Below, in pieces: positions 5,833 through 8,857 of a stretch of 8,857 bases of DNA (position 1 is the first letter of the stretch; each line of letters opens with the position of its first letter). Made by a program: the position numbers and the translations under genes. The stretch lies in contig CAMHPM010000050.1 of assembly GCA_946187025.1 (NCBI GenBank), forward strand, positions 1-8,857. Reading direction: 5' to 3'. The notes beneath the pieces are model-generated. The model searched no databases. It saw only the letters and a program-made list of their open reading frames with translations, and was not told the DNA's origin. Origin of the DNA: an uncultured Prevotellaceae bacterium (lineage in GTDB: Bacteria > Bacteroidota > Bacteroidia > Bacteroidales > Bacteroidaceae).

Positions 5833-7203
5833 TTATATTAGTCTCACCAATGCTTTCTCTTTTATGTACCATCTGTCGCCTTCGCGCACTGCGATTCCTG
5901 GTTTTTCGGCCAGTATCTCGACTGGTGATGTGACGGTGTTGAGTATCTTGCAGGCTGGTTTCACCATTTCCGACAGCGATACGAGTGCTTCGTTTATGTT
6001 GTCGGATGTGTTGAGAATCTGGAATGTGCCGTTGGTGCCGTCGAGGGTCTTGAGCATGTAGAGCGATTTTCCTGTTTCTATTTCCATTGTTCCGTCGTAG
6101 AAGTATCCATCGACTGGGATTGGGAAGAACACTACGGTCGATGATTTTGCTTTTACGTTGCCTGTTGGTGCCACAAATGGTGTTGGGTGTGGTTTTGGCA
6201 TTTCGCCGAAGAGCGACGGCTCGTTGTTGGTGGCTGGCTCGCGTTTCTCGGTTTCGTGTTTTACTTCTTCTGCCACTGGTGCTGCCGGTGCTATTGGCTC
6301 TGGCTCGGGTTCGGGTTCAGGCTCTGGCTCGGGTTCCGGTTCCGGTTCGGGCTCTGGCTCGGGTTCGGGCTCGGGCTCTGGTTCAGGCTCGGGCTTTGGT
6401 TCTGGTTTTTGTTCAGGCTCGGGCTCGGGCTTTGGCTCGGGTGCGGTGGTTGCAATCACTGGCTTGATGCTCTTTATGCTTTCGATTTCGATTTCGAGTG
6501 CCTTGATGCGTTCCATCAGTCTGAGGCGTTCGGCTCGGTACTGGTCCATGCCTACGGTTTCTTCTTGTTTCTGTGTGTTGCGTCGTGATTTGAGGAAGAG
6601 TAGGAGGCATAGTGTGAGCACAAGGTATATGCCAAGGCATGTGAGTGTCACTTCCATGAACGTCAGTCCGCCTGTGGTGTCGGGTGTCGTGGTGTCGGCC
6701 GTGGTTTCAGTGTCGGCCTGTGCTGGCTCGGCTGGTGTCACGGGTTGCACGTCGGGCTGTGCGGGTGCTTGTGGTTCGGGTTCGGGGGTGCCGCTGTCTT
6801 CATTTTCGGCGGTTTCTGTCTCGGCTGGTTGCTCGTCGGCAGGTGGGGCCACGGCTTTCATCTTGTTAACGTCGGCTTGATACTCTTTGCTGGCTCCCGA
6901 TGGCACATACGAGCCGATGTTGCTGTCGGCTGTGGCGCTCAGTATGTTGCTCACTCGGTTTTGGTCGGCTTTGTCGCTCAGTTTCTTTATGGCGTCGCCG
7001 ATGAGTTTGTTTTTCTGGAAATCGGCAACCGTGTTGTATTCGGTTACGTCGATATGTGCAATTTGCTGGCCTTCCTGCTTGTTGTAGAATGCCTGCTGCA
7101 ATACCCACTTCAGTGCGCATATCTTGCGTTGCTCAAGTGTTTGTCCGTTGATGGTTGTCAGAGCCATTGCCCAGCAGCCAATGATGATAAGTAGTTTTCT
7201 CAT
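5833..7203 (-). CDS. Single-span membrane protein with Pro-Glu repeat rod, function unknown
   Basis: I do not recognise this 456-aa protein. An N-terminal signal peptide (residues 1 to about 20, MRKLLIIIGCWAMALTTING) leads to a ~100-residue predicted periplasmic region. A Pro/Glu/Thr-rich low-complexity stretch follows (about 118-178), then one membrane helix (about 181-204) and a positive KSRRNTQK stop-transfer segment. Next come a coiled-coil-like helix (about 218-248) and a Pro-Glu/Lys linker (255-303) ending in 33 uninterrupted P-E residues. The C-terminal domain (about 350-456) looks structured: VVFFPIPVDGYFYDGTMEIETG, then FQILNTSDNINEALVSLSEMVKPACKILN and GDRWYIKEKALVRLI. The charge pattern predicts an N-out, C-in topology, placing the rod in the cytoplasm. 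TonB- or TolA-like labels could be assigned from the repeat alone and would be unsafe. It is a single gene with its own upstream promoter. Confidence 0.85.
   Translation of the reverse strand: MRKLLIIIGCWAMALTTINGQTLEQRKICALKWVLQQAFYNKQEGQQIAHIDVTEYNTVADFQKNKLIGDAIKKLSDKADQNRVSNILSATADSNIGSYVPSGASKEYQADVNKMKAVAPPADEQPAETETAENEDSGTPEPEPQAPAQPDVQPVTPAEPAQADTETTADTTTPDTTGGLTFMEVTLTCLGIYLVLTLCLLLFLKSRRNTQKQEETVGMDQYRAERLRLMERIKALEIEIESIKSIKPVIATTAPEPKPEPEPEQKPEPKPEPEPEPEPEPEPEPEPEPEPEPEPEPEPEPEPIAPAAPVAEEVKHETEKREPATNNEPSLFGEMPKPHPTPFVAPTGNVKAKSSTVVFFPIPVDGYFYDGTMEIETGKSLYMLKTLDGTNGTFQILNTSDNINEALVSLSEMVKPACKILNTVTSPVEILAEKPGIAVREGDRWYIKEKALVRLI
6295..6441 (-). repeat. Pro-Glu coding repeat (6-nt period)
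   Basis: Codons 255-303 of the membrane-protein gene encode alternating Pro and Glu, with a few Lys and one Gln substituted in the first part. Codons 271-303 (6295-6393) are an unbroken run of 16 Pro-Glu units plus one Pro. All four Pro codons and both Glu codons are used in mixed order, so the DNA repeat is imperfect although the protein repeat is exact. Confidence 0.95.
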
Positions 7204-7247
7204 ATTATCAGTATGTTTTGATTGTTTACTTGTTGGGATTTATGGTG

Positions 7248-7279
7248 CAAAGTTACGACAATTTCATCGAACAGCCAAA
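7248..7279 (-). promoter_or_regulatory. Bacteroidetes-type promoter of the Pro-Glu membrane protein gene
   Basis: Read on the minus strand, TTTG (plus positions 7276-7279) is followed after 20 nt by TAACTTTG (7248-7255), a strong match to the -33/-7 Bacteroidetes promoter. The predicted transcription start near 7241 gives a leader of about 38 nt before the ATG at 7203. Confidence 0.7.
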
Positions 7280-7466
7280 TGAAAATATCAGTTTTTGCCG
7301 TTTCGTGCGGGCTTTGTCTGATTATTGAGCCAATGGGCTTGCGCATTGAGTTTTTTCGGCTTGTTTTACGGACTGGCCGGTCGGTTTCGCTCGCTGCCTG
7401 CCACGAATCTCGGGGCCGGGCTATATGTTTTTGGGTTTGTATGCTGTCACACTCGTTTTTTTTTCA

Positions 7467-7474
7467 TAACTTTG
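7467..7474 (+). promoter_or_regulatory. -7 promoter element of the PH-domain gene / dacB unit
   Basis: TAACTTTG matches the Bacteroidetes -7 consensus exactly and lies 29 nt before the ATG at 7504. A run of nine T (7456-7464) precedes it. A -33 element at the usual spacing is weak (the nearest TTTG, 7436-7439, is 27 nt away), so only the -7 part is claimed. Confidence 0.55.
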
Positions 7475-7503
7475 CACCACAAATCCATCGAGACCTCTAC
7501 TGC

Positions 7504-7932
7504 ATGAAACGTACATTCCCTTCGCGCATCGGTGCCGGCAATATTGTGCTTGTCGTATGCCTGGTTGCGCTAACCATCTATATGATGTGGGCAGGCGGCG
7601 GACTGGCCATAGCCCTGTCGCTGCTGTTGTTGCTGCTGGTGGTGGAACGTACCATCCACACCGAATACAGCATCGACGGCGAACAACTGGTGGTGTACTG
7701 CGGACGATTTGCACGCAGCCGCCGTGTGAGCCTCGACAGCATCTGCCGCGTGGAGCGAATACACAGGCTGAGGCTGGGACACCGGGCCATGATGACATAT
7801 CTGCTCATCGTGTGCAACGACGGCAAGGAACTGAGTATCAGGCCCAGAGACGAAGAAGATTTTGTGGAAACACTGACCCGATGTGTAAGAAACCGACAAC
7901 ATGACACAATATCAGGAAATGAACAGACATAA
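7504..7932 (+). CDS. Small membrane protein with bacterial PH-like domain
   Basis: The 142-aa protein has two hydrophobic helices close to the N-terminus (about residues 11-29 and 33-47) joined by a short glycine turn. A soluble ~75-residue domain follows, with beta-strand pattern YSIDGEQLVVYCGRFARSRRVSLDSICRVERI, then YLLIVCNDGKELSIRPRDEEDFVETLTRCV. That pattern (two helices, then a domain ending in I.PRD..DF...L) is the arrangement of bacterial PH-domain (DUF304-like) membrane proteins; the domain assignment is from pattern only. The role is unknown. I chose the ATG at 7504 because a -7 promoter element lies just upstream and the membrane helix starts soon after. The gene overlaps the dacB start, so the two are probably cotranscribed. 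No catalytic residues are evident. Confidence 0.78.
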   Translation: MKRTFPSRIGAGNIVLVVCLVALTIYMMWAGGGLAIALSLLLLLLVVERTIHTEYSIDGEQLVVYCGRFARSRRVSLDSICRVERIHRLRLGHRAMMTYLLIVCNDGKELSIRPRDEEDFVETLTRCVRNRQHDTISGNEQT

Positions 7933-8857
7933 CATCATACTCGCGGCAGCCCTGGCGTGGCTGATGCCTCTTTACACGATGAATGCGCAGGAGCCTGCCG
8001 ACTCGGCCGAAATGGTCGAAGTATATACCCCGTCGTGGGGCGAGCGGCTGTATAACAGCCTCACACTGTTGGCGCAGGAGGCCGACCGCAACTACTACAA
8101 CACAGGCATGAGCGTATATGACCTCACGACCGATTCGCTCATATTTGCATACAACCAACACAAGATGATGCGACCGGCATCGACCCAGAAAGTGCTGACA
8201 GCCATTACAGCTCTCGACCTGCTCGGAGCCGGCCACGAATATGCCACAAAGGTATATGCCAAGGGGACGCTGGCCGACGGACAGCTCACTGGCGACCTGT
8301 ATGTAGTGGGCGACTTCGACCCGATGCTCACCACCCAACACCTCAGGCAGATAGCCTCGGAGGTGAAGACTGCCGGGATAAACAGCATCAGCGGACGGCT
8401 GCTGGCCGACGTGTCGATGAAAGACACGCTGTGCCTGGGCAACGGATGGTGCTGGGACGACGAGCAGCCATTCCTCACTCCGCTCTCGCTCAGCGGAAAA
8501 GCCTACGAATGTGCCAACTTCAAAATCAACCGATACAACCCTTCCGATAATTTCATGAAAGCACTGGCTGATGCCTTCAAGGCCGAAGGCATTGACGTGG
8601 GAGGCATAGGCACTGCCACATACCGTGCCGACAAAAACGGATGGACAATATGCAGCATCACACACACACTGCGCGAAATACTAACACCAATGATGAAAGA
8701 CAGCGACAACCTCATGGCCGAGTCGATGTTCTTCCAGCTTGGTGCCGAAAAAAAACGAGGAGCAGGATGGAAAGACTGTGCCTCACAAGTGGAGGCTGTC
8801 ATCACAAATGCGGGAATGCCAACCAGCCTTGCCGTAGTGGCCGACGGCTGCGGACTC
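7919..8857 (+). CDS. dacB: D-alanyl-D-alanine carboxypeptidase/endopeptidase, PBP4 type, S13 family (partial, 3' end missing)
   Basis: The first 313 codons are visible and the frame is open to the window edge. The protein acts in the periplasm on peptidoglycan, removing terminal D-Ala or cutting D-Ala cross-links. A signal peptide (residues 1-23, ending MNA-Q) is followed by the penicillin-binding fold. The SxxK catalytic motif is S88-T-Q-K91 in RPASTQK, and the second motif SxN is S262-D-N264 in KDSDNLMAE. VADGCGL (307-313) corresponds to the DGSGLS block of the family, with Cys in place of Ser. The third motif (KTG) lies beyond the window. The interval from SxxK to SxN is 174 residues, shorter than in E. 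coli PBP4 (about 244). An in-frame ATG at 7901 is an alternative start; 7919 gives the cleaner signal peptide and overlaps the PH gene by 14 bp. Confidence 0.92.
   Translation, partial: MNRHNIILAAALAWLMPLYTMNAQEPADSAEMVEVYTPSWGERLYNSLTLLAQEADRNYYNTGMSVYDLTTDSLIFAYNQHKMMRPASTQKVLTAITALDLLGAGHEYATKVYAKGTLADGQLTGDLYVVGDFDPMLTTQHLRQIASEVKTAGINSISGRLLADVSMKDTLCLGNGWCWDDEQPFLTPLSLSGKAYECANFKINRYNPSDNFMKALADAFKAEGIDVGGIGTATYRADKNGWTICSITHTLREILTPMMKDSDNLMAESMFFQLGAEKKRGAGWKDCASQVEAVITNAGMPTSLAVVADGCGL

Larger units (their letters stand above)
7204..7503. other. Divergent intergenic region
   Basis: This 300-bp region separates the minus-strand membrane-protein gene from the plus-strand PH-domain gene. 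It holds one promoter near each end. The middle (about 7280-7435) shows no ORF with family features, RNA gene or strong hairpin. An in-frame upward extension of the PH gene exists through this region, but it crosses the promoter and has no conserved character, so I treat the DNA as noncoding. Confidence 0.6.

Noticed and set aside
6158..6880. A 240-codon plus-strand open frame rich in Gly-Ser repeats.
   Set aside because: It is the antisense reading of the Pro-Glu repeat and its flanks; low-complexity repeats stay open in several frames, and the minus-strand gene has a signal peptide, membrane helix and promoter.
7174..7203. A lipoprotein signal (IIGC, Cys10) in the Pro-Glu protein.
   Set aside because: The hydrophobic stretch before the Cys is very short and continues after it, so an ordinary cleaved signal peptide ending near residue 20 is more likely.
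7222..7503. An N-terminal extension of the PH-domain protein by 94 codons.
   Set aside because: It would run through the -7 promoter element and translates to an unstructured mix before the natural membrane helices; the ATG at 7504 fits better.
7838..8665. A 275-codon minus-strand open frame.
   Set aside because: It lies opposite dacB, which has a signal peptide and both SxxK and SxN motifs; the antisense product shows no family features.

Overview
The window looks like chromosomal DNA of a Bacteroidales bacterium (Prevotella, Muribaculaceae or a near relative; I cannot choose). The reasons are a Bacteroidetes-type MutS tail, a DUF4254 gene beside a family-9 glycosyltransferase, chromate-transporter half-genes in tandem, start codons without strong Shine-Dalgarno sequences, and promoters with the Bacteroidetes -7 element TAnnTTTG. 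No transposase, integrase, phage gene or CRISPR array is visible.

Layout. Positions 1-1513 (+) hold the 3' end of mutS and a U32-family gene whose start overlaps the mutS stop (ATGA). Positions 1514-1614 are a convergent junction with a small hairpin and a degenerate 26-27 nt tandem repeat that duplicates the end of the neighbouring transporter gene. Positions 1615-5633 (-) look like one operon, in transcription order: DUF4254 protein, GT9 heptosyltransferase-like enzyme, LpxL/HtrB-type lipid A acyltransferase, then two ChrA half-transporters. The two chrA genes are separated by a 281-bp island of GC-rich inverted repeats that also supplies the end of the first one. The first three genes point to LPS core and lipid A assembly at the inner membrane.

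Positions 5654-5807 (+) are a compact tRNA-Arg(CCT) unit with its own promoter and a strong downstream hairpin. Positions 5833-7203 (-) encode an unrecognised single-span membrane protein with a signal peptide, a coiled coil, a 33-residue uninterrupted Pro-Glu rod and a conserved-looking C-terminal domain. A 300-bp intergenic region (7204-7503) separates it from a divergent pair (+): a small two-helix membrane protein with a bacterial PH-like domain, and dacB (S13 D-Ala-D-Ala carboxypeptidase, PBP4 type). dacB overlaps the PH gene and runs off the window. The two divergent transcription units share an almost identical 18-nt promoter core in inverted orientation.

Most of the window is ordinary housekeeping and envelope biology. 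The least explained items are the Pro-Glu membrane protein, the repeat island inside the chrA pair, and DUF4254 at the head of an LPS operon.
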